From an uncultured Roseovarius sp. (GTDB lineage: Bacteria > Pseudomonadota > Alphaproteobacteria > Rhodobacterales > Rhodobacteraceae): 64,000 nucleotides of DNA. The notes under the pieces were generated by a model. The model ran no database searches and was not told the DNA's origin. It saw only the letters and a list, made by a program, of their open reading frames with translations. How positions within the stretch are numbered: the stretch's first letter is position 1; each line of letters opens with the position of its first letter. Positions 54,941-63,801 of the stretch are shown here, one piece after another. The stretch covers positions 186,001-250,000 of the forward strand of contig CANMOU010000001.1 in NCBI GenBank assembly GCA_947499555.1, written 5' to 3'. Both the position numbers and the translations under genes were made by a program.

Positions 54941-55792
54941 TCACGCGCTTTCCGCCGGTCGCCCCCGGCCCAGCGGATCGAGATCACGCGGCGCGTGGCC
55001 GTCCAGCATCGCCTGCCAGTCCAGCACCTGCCGCATCAGAACGGAACGTCCGACACAAAGGATCGCAGGCGGCTCCAGGCCGCTGTCCTCAATATCGCGC
55101 GCCATATGGCCCAACGAGGTCTCTAGCACCTGCTGATCGCCGGTCGTGGCGGACGAGACCACGGCGCAGGGTTCATCTGGGGCGCGGCCAGCCTTGAGCA
55201 AGGCCCCCGTGATCTGCTGGGCATGTTTCATGCCCATGTAGATCACAATGACCTGGCTGCCCTCGGCAATGGCGCGCCAGTTGAGCGAAGACGGCGTCTG
55301 GCCCGACTGGTCATGGCCGGTCACAAATGTCACGGATTGGTTCACATCGCGATGCGTCACCGGAATGCCAGCATAGGCCAGCCCGCCGATCCCGGCGCTG
55401 ATGCCGGGGATGATGCGAATGGGCACGCCGTGCTGCACGAGCGTCTGCGCCTCTTCGCCGCCACGGCCAAAGACAAAGGGGTCGCCGCCCTTGAGCCGCA
55501 GCACGCGTCTGCCCGCCTTGGCCTGCTCCACCAGCCGCAGCGAGATGTCGCGTTGCTTGGCCGAAGGCTTGCCGCCGCGCTTTCCGGCATAGATGTGCTC
55601 GGCTTGCGGGGCCCAGTCTAGAATGCGGTCTTCCACCAGCGCATCATAGACCACCACATCGGCCTGCCGCAGCGCATTCAAGCCATGCAGCGTCAGAAGC
55701 CCCGGATCGCCCGGTCCAGCCCCACAGAGCCAGACCCAGCCCGGCAAAAGCTGGGGCCATGCGGCATCAGGAAGGGTCAGAGACTCGGTCAT
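54941..55792 (-). CDS. cobA: uroporphyrinogen-III C-methyltransferase
   Basis: Methylates uroporphyrinogen III at C2 and C7 to precorrin-2, the branch point toward cobalamin and siroheme. CLCGAGPGDPGLLT-type SAM site (GAGPGDPGLLT), VVYDALV, RLKGGDPFVFGRGGEE and GIPVTHRDVNQS signatures are present. 283 residues, the stand-alone (not CysG-fused) form. It diverges from cbiD; the 130-base gap between the starts must hold promoters for both. Confidence 0.96.
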   Translation of the reverse strand: MTESLTLPDAAWPQLLPGWVWLCGAGPGDPGLLTLHGLNALRQADVVVYDALVEDRILDWAPQAEHIYAGKRGGKPSAKQRDISLRLVEQAKAGRRVLRLKGGDPFVFGRGGEEAQTLVQHGVPIRIIPGISAGIGGLAYAGIPVTHRDVNQSVTFVTGHDQSGQTPSSLNWRAIAEGSQVIVIYMGMKHAQQITGALLKAGRAPDEPCAVVSSATTGDQQVLETSLGHMARDIEDSGLEPPAILCVGRSVLMRQVLDWQAMLDGHAPRDLDPLGRGRPAESA

Positions 55793-55922
55793 TTATCCTC
55801 TATGCCGGGCTTTGGCGCGGCGCGAAAGCCCCGGAACGACGGGTTGGGCGTTAAGAGGCGACATTTAGAGAGAAATTTTGGACATTGGCGTGGGAAGGCG
55901 CGCTGCCTATAGTCCGCCCGAC

Positions 55923-56981
55923 ATGGCCCGTAAACCCGATGGACCTTTGCGCCGTGGCTGGACCACCGGCACTTGTGCGACCGCAGCCACCAAAGCGGCG
56001 TTGATGGGGCTGTGGGGGGACGGCAGGCCGCCACGCGTCGGTGTGATATTGCCGGGCGGAGAGAGGCCGGAATTTCCGCTTTCGCACTGGGCGGAGGGCG
56101 CAGATTGGATCGAGGCGGGCATCATCAAGGATGCAGGCGACGACCCGGATGTCACCCACGGCGCGGAAGTGCGGGCGCGCGTCAGCGGATCGAGCGGTGG
56201 CGTGGTTTTTCGCGCAGGCGAAGGCGTGGGTATTGTCACCATGCCGGGCCTGCCCATTCCGCCGGGCGAGCCCGCCATCAATCCCGTGCCACGGCAGATG
56301 ATGACCCATGTGGTCGAAGAGATGGCGCTGGAATGGGGCGAAAAACCCGATATCGAGATCACGGTGTCCATTCCCGGCGGTGGGGCTTTGGCGCAAAAGA
56401 CATGGAATCCCCGTCTGGGCGTGAAAGGGGGCCTGTCGATCCTCGGCACGACTGGCATCGTGCGGCCGTTCTCCTGCGCCGCCTGGATTGCCTCGATCCA
56501 CCGCGGCATCGATGTGGCGCGCGAAACGGGCCTTGCCCATGTTGCAGGTTGCACCGGTGCCACCAGTGAAAAGGCAGTGCAGCAGCTTTATGACCTGCCG
56601 GATCACGCCATGCTGGATATGGGGGATTTTGCCGGTGGCTTACTCAAGTATCTCGCCAAACACCCGCTTCCGCGCATCACCATCGGAGGCGGGATCGGCA
56701 AGATGACCAAACTGGCGCAAGGTGCGCGCGATCTGCATTCCGGGCGCAGCCAGGTGGATTTCGCAGCACTGGCAGAGGTGCTGGGGCGCGCGGATGTCAA
56801 AAGCATGAACACGGCCTTGCAGGCCTATGAGAGTGCAGGAAAAGACATGGCAGAGTGGGTGGCACAGTCAGCCTGCGCGCAGGTGCGGGAAATGCTGCCC
56901 GACAGCGTGGCCTGCGATACGGTTGTGATTGATCGCGAGGGGAAGATCCTGGCGCAAAGCGGTGCGGGAGGTTGCACATGA
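55923..56981 (+). CDS. cbiD: cobalt-precorrin-5B C1-methyltransferase
   Basis: Methylates C1 of the corrin ring. RRGWTTGTCATAATKAAL at the N-terminus, SGGVVFRAGEGVGIVTMPGLPIPPGEPAINP, ISILGTTGIVRPFS-like segment and VAGCTGATSEKAVQQLY are characteristic of CbiD. 352 residues. CbiD belongs to the oxygen-independent route although cobB/cobA names are used here; mixed routes occur. The start at 55923 is preferred over a TTG at 55878. It overlaps cobK by four bases (ATGA). Confidence 0.95.
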   Translation: MARKPDGPLRRGWTTGTCATAATKAALMGLWGDGRPPRVGVILPGGERPEFPLSHWAEGADWIEAGIIKDAGDDPDVTHGAEVRARVSGSSGGVVFRAGEGVGIVTMPGLPIPPGEPAINPVPRQMMTHVVEEMALEWGEKPDIEITVSIPGGGALAQKTWNPRLGVKGGLSILGTTGIVRPFSCAAWIASIHRGIDVARETGLAHVAGCTGATSEKAVQQLYDLPDHAMLDMGDFAGGLLKYLAKHPLPRITIGGGIGKMTKLAQGARDLHSGRSQVDFAALAEVLGRADVKSMNTALQAYESAGKDMAEWVAQSACAQVREMLPDSVACDTVVIDREGKILAQSGAGGCT

Positions 56982-57706
56982 CGCTTCTGTTGCTGGCGGG
57001 GACAGGCGAAGCGAAGCAGATCGCCGAGGCACTGGCCAAAAAAGGCGTGCTGGCGCGGGCATCGCTGGCGGGGGCCACTCGCGTGCCAAGCCCCTTGCCC
57101 TTGCCCACCGACCGTGGCGGGTTCGGTGGCAGGGAGGGCTTTAAGGCTTACCTGCAAGACCATGATATCTCGGCAGTTCTCGACGCCACGCACCCGTTTG
57201 CGCATCGTATCTCGCACCGCACGGCGCAGGTCTGCGAGGAGATGAGCTTGCCTTATTGTCAGGTTCTCCGCCCACCTTGGGAGCCGGGGACGGAAGATCG
57301 CTGGACGCGGGTGGATCAGGAGGAAGAGGCGGCAGAGCACATCCCACAAGGTGCAACCGTGTTTCTGGCCACGGGGCGGCAGACGCTGGAGCGGTTCGCC
57401 AATCTGGCCGCCTGCCGGCTTATCTGCCGTCAGATTGATCCGCCGGATCGGCCGTTTCCCTTTCCCAACGGCGAGTTCTGCATCGGGCGACCACCCTTTA
57501 CCGAGACGGATGAAATGCGCCTTTTCAAGGAGTTGGGTGTTGATTGGCTGATTGCCAAGAATGCTGGCGGGCCGATCCCGCGTACCAAGCTGGATGCGGC
57601 GCGGCAGTTGGGGATTGGCGTGATCCTGATCAACCGCCCACCGCAACCCGATGCGCCGCGCGTGGAGACGGTGGCCGGGGCGCTTGACTGGGTGCGGGCG
57701 CTGTGA
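56978..57706 (+). CDS. cobK: precorrin-6A (cobalt-precorrin-6A) reductase
   Basis: NAD(P)H-dependent reductase of the corrin ring. LLLLAGTGEAKQIAEALAKKG at the start (Rossmann-like GTxEA motif), VLDATHPFAHRISHRTAQVCEE, the VFLATGRQTLE segment and DWLIAKNAGG near the end. 242 residues. Coupled to cbiD before and the glycosylase gene after (GTGA). Confidence 0.94.
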   Translation: MTLLLLAGTGEAKQIAEALAKKGVLARASLAGATRVPSPLPLPTDRGGFGGREGFKAYLQDHDISAVLDATHPFAHRISHRTAQVCEEMSLPYCQVLRPPWEPGTEDRWTRVDQEEEAAEHIPQGATVFLATGRQTLERFANLAACRLICRQIDPPDRPFPFPNGEFCIGRPPFTETDEMRLFKELGVDWLIAKNAGGPIPRTKLDAARQLGIGVILINRPPQPDAPRVETVAGALDWVRAL

Positions 57707-58332
57707 CGGGTCGGATCATTGTCAGTGATGCCGATGTGGCGGAGGGCGCGCAGGCGCTGTGCGACATCTGTCCGCGTATGGCCGAGGCTTATGCTCAGAC
57801 CGGCCCGCTGCCGCTGCGTAGAAAGCCCGATGGTTTTGCAGAGCTGCTAAGCGCGATTGTCAGCCAACAGGTCAGCGTCGCCTCGGCACAGGCGATCTGG
57901 GGCCGCATGAAAGACGCAGGTCTGACCGGCCCGCGCAAGATCATCTGGGCCAGCGACGATGATTTGCGCGCGGTGGGACTGAGCCGCCAGAAAATGCGCT
58001 ATGCAAGGGCGTTGGCCGGCGCAGGGATCAACTACCCCGCTTTGCGTGACGCCCCGACCGAAGAGGTGATTGAAACGCTCACTGCTGTGCCCGGGATCGG
58101 GGTGTGGACGGCCGAGATTTACGCCATGTTCTCGCTTGGGCGCGCCGATGTGTTCGCGCCCGGTGATCTGGCCCTGCAGGAGGCGGCACGGATCTTGTAT
58201 GATCTGCCGGAGCGGCCCAAAGAGCGGGAGCTAAGAGAGATGGCCGAGGCCTGGTCGCCATGGAAGTCCGTTGCGGCCCGGCAGCTTTGGGCATTCTACC
58301 GTGTGTCGAAAAACCGCGAAGGGGTGCGCTAG
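57703..58332 (+). CDS. DNA-3-methyladenine glycosylase II (AlkA/HhH-GPD)
   Basis: A 209-residue base-excision repair glycosylase. The helix-hairpin-helix is LTAVPGIGVWTAEIYAMF, followed by the catalytic Asp in VFAPGDLALQEA. N-terminal segment FAELLSAIVSQQVSVASAQAIWGRM is typical of AlkA-type enzymes. The GTG at 57703 overlaps the cobK stop by four bases, so the repair gene is translated from the cobalamin transcript. No iron-sulfur cluster cysteines. Confidence 0.92.
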   Translation: MTGRIIVSDADVAEGAQALCDICPRMAEAYAQTGPLPLRRKPDGFAELLSAIVSQQVSVASAQAIWGRMKDAGLTGPRKIIWASDDDLRAVGLSRQKMRYARALAGAGINYPALRDAPTEEVIETLTAVPGIGVWTAEIYAMFSLGRADVFAPGDLALQEAARILYDLPERPKERELREMAEAWSPWKSVAARQLWAFYRVSKNREGVR

Positions 58333-58366
58333 GGCGGCAGGACGTGTAGTGCGGTTTGTCGCACGT

Positions 58367-58410
58367 GGAAACTTGAAAAGTTTCCGGTCCGATTTCTTTT
58401 CAAGAAATCG
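58367..58410. repeat. pair of perfect short-loop hairpins
   Basis: Two adjacent palindromes: GGAAACTT-GAA-AAGTTTCC (58367-58385) and CGATTTCTT-TTC-AAGAAATCG (58390-58410). They fall between convergent genes (glycosylase and agmatine deiminase-type) and may end both transcripts. The arms lack GC-rich stems of a normal terminator. Confidence 0.65.
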
Positions 58411-58428
58411 CCAATCGCACGACCATGG

Positions 58429-59460
58429 TTACACCGGCTGCTGCTGCGTCACGCAATGGATGCCGCCGCCATTCTCATAAATCCGGTCCATGTCCAACAT
58501 CACGACTTTCCGGCCCGGGAAAAATTCGCCCAGCACCGCCTCGGCCCGGGCGTCGGCAATGTCATCGCCGAAATGCGGCGAGTAGACCGCGCCGTTGCCC
58601 ACGTAGAAATTGGCATAGCTGGCAAAAAAGCGGGGGTCTTGCGACCGGGTCCTGTTGGCCCAGGGCAGTTCCACGATTTCAAAGCGTCGGCCCTGCGCGT
58701 CTCGGGCGTTTTGCAGGCGTTGGCGCGCGTCGCGGTAATCGTCGTCCCAGATCGTGTCGTGGCCCCAACGATCTGTCACGCCGTCTGTTCCGCTCATCAG
58801 GATCAGACCGGGGCGGATCACGCGGACATAGCCATCGATGTGACCGTCGGTTTCCTCTTCTCCGGCCACACCTTTGAGCCAGATGACCTGCTGCGTGCCC
58901 AAGACGCGATTGAGTTCTGTGGCAATGGCAGTGCGGGAAAGGCCGGGATTGCGGTTGGGATTGACCCAGCAGCTTTCGGTGAGCAAGAGCGTGCCTTGAC
59001 CGTCATACTCAATCCCGCCGCCTTCGCCGACGACTGCAGCTTTGATTTCCGGCACACCGATATGATCCAGAAGGCGAGTTGAGAGTGTCGCATCAACGGG
59101 CAGGTCCAGTTTCCGGCCCCATGCGTTGAAATTAAACGTGACCCCCGCCTTGCTGCCCGAAACATCCTTCACAAAGACCGGCCCGGTGTCGCGCGCCCAC
59201 ATGTCGTCGGTGGCAATAGGAGCGATCTCAACCCGATCACCGCAATAAGACTGCGCTTCGGTCATGTGATCAGGGCCAGCGCAGAGCGTGACGGGTTCAT
59301 TCTCTGCAATTGCAGAGGCCAGACGGCCAATCGCGGCTTTGACATCGTCATGGTAGTCTTTGGGCCTTTTGCCATACTGATAGATATCCCGCCGCGACGG
59401 CCAGCACATCCAGGTCCGGGCATGCGGGGTTTCTTCGGCGGGCGCGACGTAGTGTGGCAT
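58429..59460 (-). CDS. agmatine deiminase family protein
   Basis: Guanidine-modifying enzyme (PAD fold) that hydrolyses agmatine to N-carbamoylputrescine or acts on a related arginine derivative. MPHYVAPAEETPHARTWMCWPSR, DDMWARDTGPVF, GGGIEYDGQGTLLLTESC, EETDGHIDGYVR and, at the very end, the nucleophilic Cys in GGGIHCVTQQ. 343 residues. No signal peptide. Neither aguB nor polyamine genes are adjacent, so arginine-related substrates are open. Confidence 0.9.
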   Translation of the reverse strand: MPHYVAPAEETPHARTWMCWPSRRDIYQYGKRPKDYHDDVKAAIGRLASAIAENEPVTLCAGPDHMTEAQSYCGDRVEIAPIATDDMWARDTGPVFVKDVSGSKAGVTFNFNAWGRKLDLPVDATLSTRLLDHIGVPEIKAAVVGEGGGIEYDGQGTLLLTESCWVNPNRNPGLSRTAIATELNRVLGTQQVIWLKGVAGEEETDGHIDGYVRVIRPGLILMSGTDGVTDRWGHDTIWDDDYRDARQRLQNARDAQGRRFEIVELPWANRTRSQDPRFFASYANFYVGNGAVYSPHFGDDIADARAEAVLGEFFPGRKVVMLDMDRIYENGGGIHCVTQQQPV

Positions 59461-59606
59461 GACAGTGTCCGATGCTCTTTGCCGGGGAGGATAGAGACCG
59501 GAACACCCGTTGCCCATATGTTTCCCTCGCAGGTTAACCAAGCCAGAGGTTGAACCCACCTTCGTCACCCCCTACACCCTAAGAACGCAAGGAAGGGAAG
59601 GACCCA

Positions 59607-60272
59607 ATGACACGAGTTTTGAACGCGGGCCGCAAAGAGCCTTTGTCGGGCACCACCCGGTCGGTTGTGGTTTTCTTGCATGGCTATGGGGCCAACGGGG
59701 CCGATCTTCTGGGGCTGGCCGATCCTTTGGGGGAACACCTGCCGGATACGCTTTTTGTGGCGCCTGATGCGCCTGAAACCATCCCCGGCGCGCCCTTTGG
59801 CTTTCAATGGGCGCCGATCCCGTGGATTGACGGCTCGTCCCAGGAAGCCGCAGAGACTGCCTTTCGCGCCTCTGCCGCAGATGTGGATGCGTTTCTCGAT
59901 GCGCTGATGGTGGATGAGGATGTGCTGCCCGAACAGGTGGTTCTCTTTGGCTTTTCGCAAGGCACGATGATGTCCCTGCATGTGGCGCCGCGGCGGGAAG
60001 ATCCGGTGGCGGGGATCGTGGCCTTCTCGGGCCGCCTTTTGCAGCCCGAACTGCTTGCCGACGAGGTGATCAGCCGTCCGCCGGTTCTTTTGGTGCATGG
60101 CGATGCCGATGATGTCGTCCCGCCGCAATCCCTTCCTGAGGCCGCCGAGGCGCTGCAGGGGGCAGGCTGGAAAGACGTCTACGCCCATGTGATGAAAGGC
60201 ACAGGCCACGGGATCGCACCCGATGGTCTGTCGGTGGCGCTGGCGTTTATGCGCGACAAGCTGGGGCTCTGA
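59607..60272 (+). CDS. alpha/beta hydrolase (carboxylesterase/phospholipase type)
   Basis: A 221-residue serine hydrolase: VVVFLHGYGANGADLLGLA (oxyanion loop), nucleophile in LFGFSQGTMMSLHVA, Asp in LVHGDADDVVPPQSL and His in KGTGHGIAPDGL. This is the Abhydrolase_2 group of small esterases/YpfH-like lysophospholipases. Natural substrate unknown. Divergent from the agmatine deiminase-type gene. Confidence 0.9.
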   Translation: MTRVLNAGRKEPLSGTTRSVVVFLHGYGANGADLLGLADPLGEHLPDTLFVAPDAPETIPGAPFGFQWAPIPWIDGSSQEAAETAFRASAADVDAFLDALMVDEDVLPEQVVLFGFSQGTMMSLHVAPRREDPVAGIVAFSGRLLQPELLADEVISRPPVLLVHGDADDVVPPQSLPEAAEALQGAGWKDVYAHVMKGTGHGIAPDGLSVALAFMRDKLGL

Positions 60273-60393
60273 GCCCGGCATCTGCAAGTCTTTGCCAACC
60301 TGGATTGCGCCTGACCGTGGGCCTTACAGGGCATGGATTTCTGGGTTACGATGATCTTGAAGCCAAGGCGTTGAGCGAAAGGGTGAAATCCGC

Positions 60394-61383
60394 ATGGCAC
60401 ACCGGCAAACCGGACGGGCCGCGGGCCTGTGTTTTGGCCTTGCGTCGGCGCCGGCCGCACTGGCCTGCGCATTTCATGGTTACATCCCTGATCCGACGGT
60501 TGTGGATCACCTGCTTGACACCGAACAGGTGGTTGTGGCGCGGTTGGATGTCTCGCGTCCGGGTCAATACCAACTGATCGAGGCGTTGATGGGGCCGCTG
60601 ACGCCCGATCTGTCCTTGACCGCGACACCCACTGCAAAAGAGCGGCTTTCCGCAGACCCGAAGGCCACGGTGCTTCTGGCACGCGACGGGGCCTATGGCG
60701 GTTGGCGGGAACTGGCGGTGATGGATGCGCGTTACCGGGGTGTGATTGATCAGGTGATGGCGCGACAATCGGCCTGGCAACTGGGTGAGGAGGCGACGCG
60801 GCTGGCGCTATTTGCCAGCCATCTGAACGATCCCAACCCGGATTTGCGGCGGTTGGCCTTGCGCGAGCTTGACCGTGTGTCCTACCAGTCGCTGAAGGTG
60901 GTGGCGCTTCCGTCGATGCCGACGCTCGCGCAGGATCTGAACAGCAACGAGACCGATCTAGCGCCCATACGTGTGCTGCTGGCGGGGCTGTCGCAGGACA
61001 GCAAATTCACACCCCCATTGCAGGCGGGTCTGGAGGAGGCGGTCACGCAAAACCTGCCCTATATGGGGGCCTATGCGACCGCGCTCATTGAACTGGAGAA
61101 GGAACGCGGCGTAGAGCATGTCCTGGAACGGTACTTGCGTGATCCGGACCTGTCGCTTCCGGCGCGGTTCAAACTTATGGAAGCCTTGTCCGTCCAGCAT
61201 CAAACGGCCTCGGGCCAAACACGTCGCGCCATCCTTTCAGGGGTGCGGGCGCTTTTGAAAAGCGACCCAACAATGGCCGATGTCGTTGAAGCCCAGTTTG
61301 GGCTGCGCAGCCCCTGGAGCGGGGGCGGATCTGCTTTTGGCGCAACTGGCAACGTGCGCAAGCAAACTGATCCGGAACGCTGA
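60394..61383 (+). CDS. exported HEAT-like repeat protein, unknown function
   Basis: A 329-residue protein with a Gly/Ala-rich signal-like N-terminus ending near ALACAFHG, a small beta region, and a long helical part in which LALRELDRVSYQSL, VLLAGLSQD, AYATALIELEKE and YLRDPDLSLPARFKLMEAL fit HEAT/armadillo-type repeats. Such solenoids bind other proteins. It stands between an esterase and a LuxR-type regulator. No family recognised; signal peptide atypical. Confidence 0.6.
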   Translation: MAHRQTGRAAGLCFGLASAPAALACAFHGYIPDPTVVDHLLDTEQVVVARLDVSRPGQYQLIEALMGPLTPDLSLTATPTAKERLSADPKATVLLARDGAYGGWRELAVMDARYRGVIDQVMARQSAWQLGEEATRLALFASHLNDPNPDLRRLALRELDRVSYQSLKVVALPSMPTLAQDLNSNETDLAPIRVLLAGLSQDSKFTPPLQAGLEEAVTQNLPYMGAYATALIELEKERGVEHVLERYLRDPDLSLPARFKLMEALSVQHQTASGQTRRAILSGVRALLKSDPTMADVVEAQFGLRSPWSGGGSAFGATGNVRKQTDPER

Positions 61384-61501
61384 GCGCGCATCGCCGTTCA
61401 CTTCTTGCCGAGTTTCTCAGAAACCGGACTCGCCCGGGCGTTTGATTTCTCGACGGTAATGCCGTACCCATCTACCGGGGTTGACGTGGGGTAAGGGTAA
61501 G

Positions 61502-62722
61502 ATGGCGCAAGCACGGTCCGAGCTTCAGGATCTGAGCGATCTCATTGGGGTGGTTTATGATTCAGCCCTGGAGCCCAAGCAGTGGCAGCAGCTTTTGGTG
61601 ACGCTTAACCAGAAATTCAAAGGCTTTATGGGCGCGGTCTACACGCAGGAAGGCGAGAAATTCATCGGCATGTACAATCCCGATGGGTTCAACACGTCCT
61701 CTCAGGAAGTTTATGACAGGCACACCGTGGAGGGCAAAGTACGCGGCATAAAGGACGAGCAGAACGACCACCGCCGTGAGCTTCTCAAGCGGATCGATCC
61801 GCAGATTGGCGATGTTTATTATTCGCGCGAGATATTCACCGATGAAGAGTTCCGCGCCTCGACATCTTACAAAACCGTCTTGGAGCCTGCGGGCATCGGC
61901 CATTGGGTGTCGCTAAAATTCGCCCAAAGCGGTGTGCGTGAGGCGGTTTTCATCTTTTTCGAGAACGAAAAAAGCACCGATACGCCCGACCCGGAGGCGC
62001 TGAAACAGGTGTTTGAGCTGATCTCGCCGCATGTTGTGCGTGCCACGCGGATCGCGCGGGCGTTGCGCATGGCCAAGGAAGCGTCAGAGACCTTTCAGGG
62101 GTTTCTCGATGCCATTGCTCTGCCCATGTTGGTCACGGACCGCGAGGCGCGGCTGGTGTTCTCCAATGCGGCGGGACAGAGGCTGCTGGAACGCGATGTG
62201 CTTTTCCGCACCGATGCCTCGGGGCGTCTGGTGCTGAGCGATCCGCACAACACAAGCGCTGTCTACCGCCAGATTGCCGGAACCGCGCAAAACGACGTGC
62301 CCGCCGGGCTCAGGCTGGAGGAAAATGATGGGCCTGTGTCGCTCTGTATCGCGCCCTTTCACCCTTCGATGGCAGAAGCAGGTGAGGCCGATAAAGACCT
62401 TTTTGATGCACGCAGGCTTTATGCGGTTTTTGTCGGCAGTCAGGGGGACGAGCCCGTCAATACCGGGCTTTTGCGCGATGTCTTTGAGCTGACCGAACGC
62501 GAGGCAGAGATTTGCAGTGCTGTGGTCGCGGGGCAAAACCCCTCCGAGATCGCCGCAGCAACCGGGCGGGCCGAAAAGACCATCCGCAACCAGATCCAGG
62601 CGGTCTATGAAAAGGTCGGCGTGAACTCTGCGCAGTCGCTTAATGACGCATTGTCCGTCTTCAAGACGGTTGGGGCGATTTTCAACGTGGAAGACAAACA
62701 CATGTTTGAGCTTCGCAGCTGA
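61502..62722 (+). CDS. LuxR-type HTH regulator with PAS-like domain
   Basis: A 406-residue protein. Its N-terminal and central regions (about 1-300) include a PAS-like segment FLDAIALPMLVTDREARLVFSN and are not an acyl-homoserine-lactone domain. The C-terminus carries a LuxR helix-turn-helix (LTEREAEICSAVVAGQNPSEIAAATGR, then TIRNQIQAVYEKVGVNS). Possible ligand or redox sensor. The start at 61502 (GGGTAAGG upstream) is preferred over 61481. No cognate partner is adjacent. Confidence 0.85.
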   Translation: MAQARSELQDLSDLIGVVYDSALEPKQWQQLLVTLNQKFKGFMGAVYTQEGEKFIGMYNPDGFNTSSQEVYDRHTVEGKVRGIKDEQNDHRRELLKRIDPQIGDVYYSREIFTDEEFRASTSYKTVLEPAGIGHWVSLKFAQSGVREAVFIFFENEKSTDTPDPEALKQVFELISPHVVRATRIARALRMAKEASETFQGFLDAIALPMLVTDREARLVFSNAAGQRLLERDVLFRTDASGRLVLSDPHNTSAVYRQIAGTAQNDVPAGLRLEENDGPVSLCIAPFHPSMAEAGEADKDLFDARRLYAVFVGSQGDEPVNTGLLRDVFELTEREAEICSAVVAGQNPSEIAAATGRAEKTIRNQIQAVYEKVGVNSAQSLNDALSVFKTVGAIFNVEDKHMFELRS

Positions 62723-62791
62723 AAACCGCCCCGAGCCCGCTCAATTTGGAGGAGAGAACAGGCTCGTTTCTTGAGAAAGAGACGCTATTCG

Positions 62792-63076
62792 TCAGGACCA
62801 GTCGGCGATCACGTCAAAGCCCGACACATCCGGAGGCGCGGCCAGATGATCTGCGAACTGCGCCCATAGCTGTGACACGGCCTCCTGGTTGGCCTCTGAC
62901 ACAGCGCGGCTTTCGACCAACGCAATGACGCAGCCGCTGCCATCGTCGTTGAGCGTGTTGATGAAGCGCTGCATGCCGGGCAGGCTCATGATGGCCGGTT
63001 TCATCTGTTCCAGCTTGGCTTTGGCGTCGTCAACCATATCTGGTTTCATTTTGTAATGCGTAACGCGTGCAAACAT
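62792..63076 (-). CDS. small ABM-like protein
   Basis: A 94-residue single-domain protein, MFARVTHYKMKPDMVDDAKAK then LPGMQRFINTL, VIALVESRAVSEANQE, with the ferredoxin-like alpha/beta pattern of antibiotic-biosynthesis-monooxygenase/EthD-like proteins. Family function covers heme degradation, quinone chemistry or just dimer scaffolds. GGAGGGG ribosome site before the ATG at 63076. Downstream of an exported-protein gene on the same strand. Confidence 0.7.
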   Translation of the reverse strand: MFARVTHYKMKPDMVDDAKAKLEQMKPAIMSLPGMQRFINTLNDDGSGCVIALVESRAVSEANQEAVSQLWAQFADHLAAPPDVSGFDVIADWS

Positions 63077-63146
63077 AGTGCCCCTCCTTTTCAAGGTCTG
63101 AGAGGCTCTTCCCCAAGAGCCTCCGGTGGTTTTGGCGAATTTTTTG

Positions 63147-63623
63147 TCAGGGCTTGCTGACAGCGCCCGTGAGTGTGATTTTCTGCGCGCCGGTTTCTGG
63201 GTTGGTGAGGCTGCGATAGGTGCCGCCTCCGGTCAGCCCTTCCATCGTGCCGTTGCCAGAGACCATGACCCATCGCCCTTCAAAGGCACCATCCGCGCCA
63301 AGGCCGGTCACGGTCCAGCGATTGGCGGCCATGCTGCCATCCGCCCCAGTGTAGACACACATGCCGCCGCCTGTCGCAGACGCCCCGCGTATCTCGGCCG
63401 CGCCAGTGCACGAGCCGCTCATGCCGGAAAACGGATGATCCGCAGCCGCCATTTGAAATTCATCGTGGGTTGAGCGCAGTTCGAGCACCAGATGGCCCTC
63501 ATGCAGCGCGTGGATTGTGCTGGTAGACTGGCCGGTCACAGTTCCGGTTGAATCGAATGTCCCTCCGGCCTGTGCCGCGCTTGCGACACTCATGCAGAGC
63601 GCAGCTGCTACATATCTCTTCAT
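63147..63623 (-). CDS. exported beta-rich protein, unknown function
   Basis: A 158-residue protein with signal peptide MKRYVAAALCMSVASAAQA and a glycine- and threonine-rich mature part with repeating GxGxxxG-type turns (GVSGNGTMEGLTGGGTYRS-like). Two cysteines (SCTGAAE and GMCVYTG) may pair. GGAGGAGGAGA ribosome site. It may be a small periplasmic or outer-membrane-associated beta-barrel; no family is recognised. Confidence 0.7.
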   Translation of the reverse strand: MKRYVAAALCMSVASAAQAGGTFDSTGTVTGQSTSTIHALHEGHLVLELRSTHDEFQMAAADHPFSGMSGSCTGAAEIRGASATGGGMCVYTGADGSMAANRWTVTGLGADGAFEGRWVMVSGNGTMEGLTGGGTYRSLTNPETGAQKITLTGAVSKP

Positions 63624-63743
63624 CGTCTCCTCCTCCATTGAAGATGTTGGCGCGGCCCAAGTATGGGCGCGCTGTGTGAACGAAAGTTTAGAGGAGAAAC
63701 CCGACTGCACGCATGGGCAAAATTGCCCAAAACGGGATCGGGA

Positions 63744-63762
63744 ATTCCTTTTAGAAAGGAAT
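63744..63762. repeat. perfect short-loop hairpin
   Basis: 8-base arms ATTCCTTT and AAAGGAAT around TAG, about 40 bases downstream of the dehydrogenase gene on the minus strand; it may terminate it. Confidence 0.6.
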
Positions 63763-63801
63763 CCCCAAGAGCGTTCTGAAAGGTTTTGGGATAGGCGCGC
63801 C

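Noticed and set aside
55793-55922. Cobalamin riboswitch between cobA and cbiD
   Set aside because: The gap is only 130 bases and shows no B12-box-like element or the extended stems needed.
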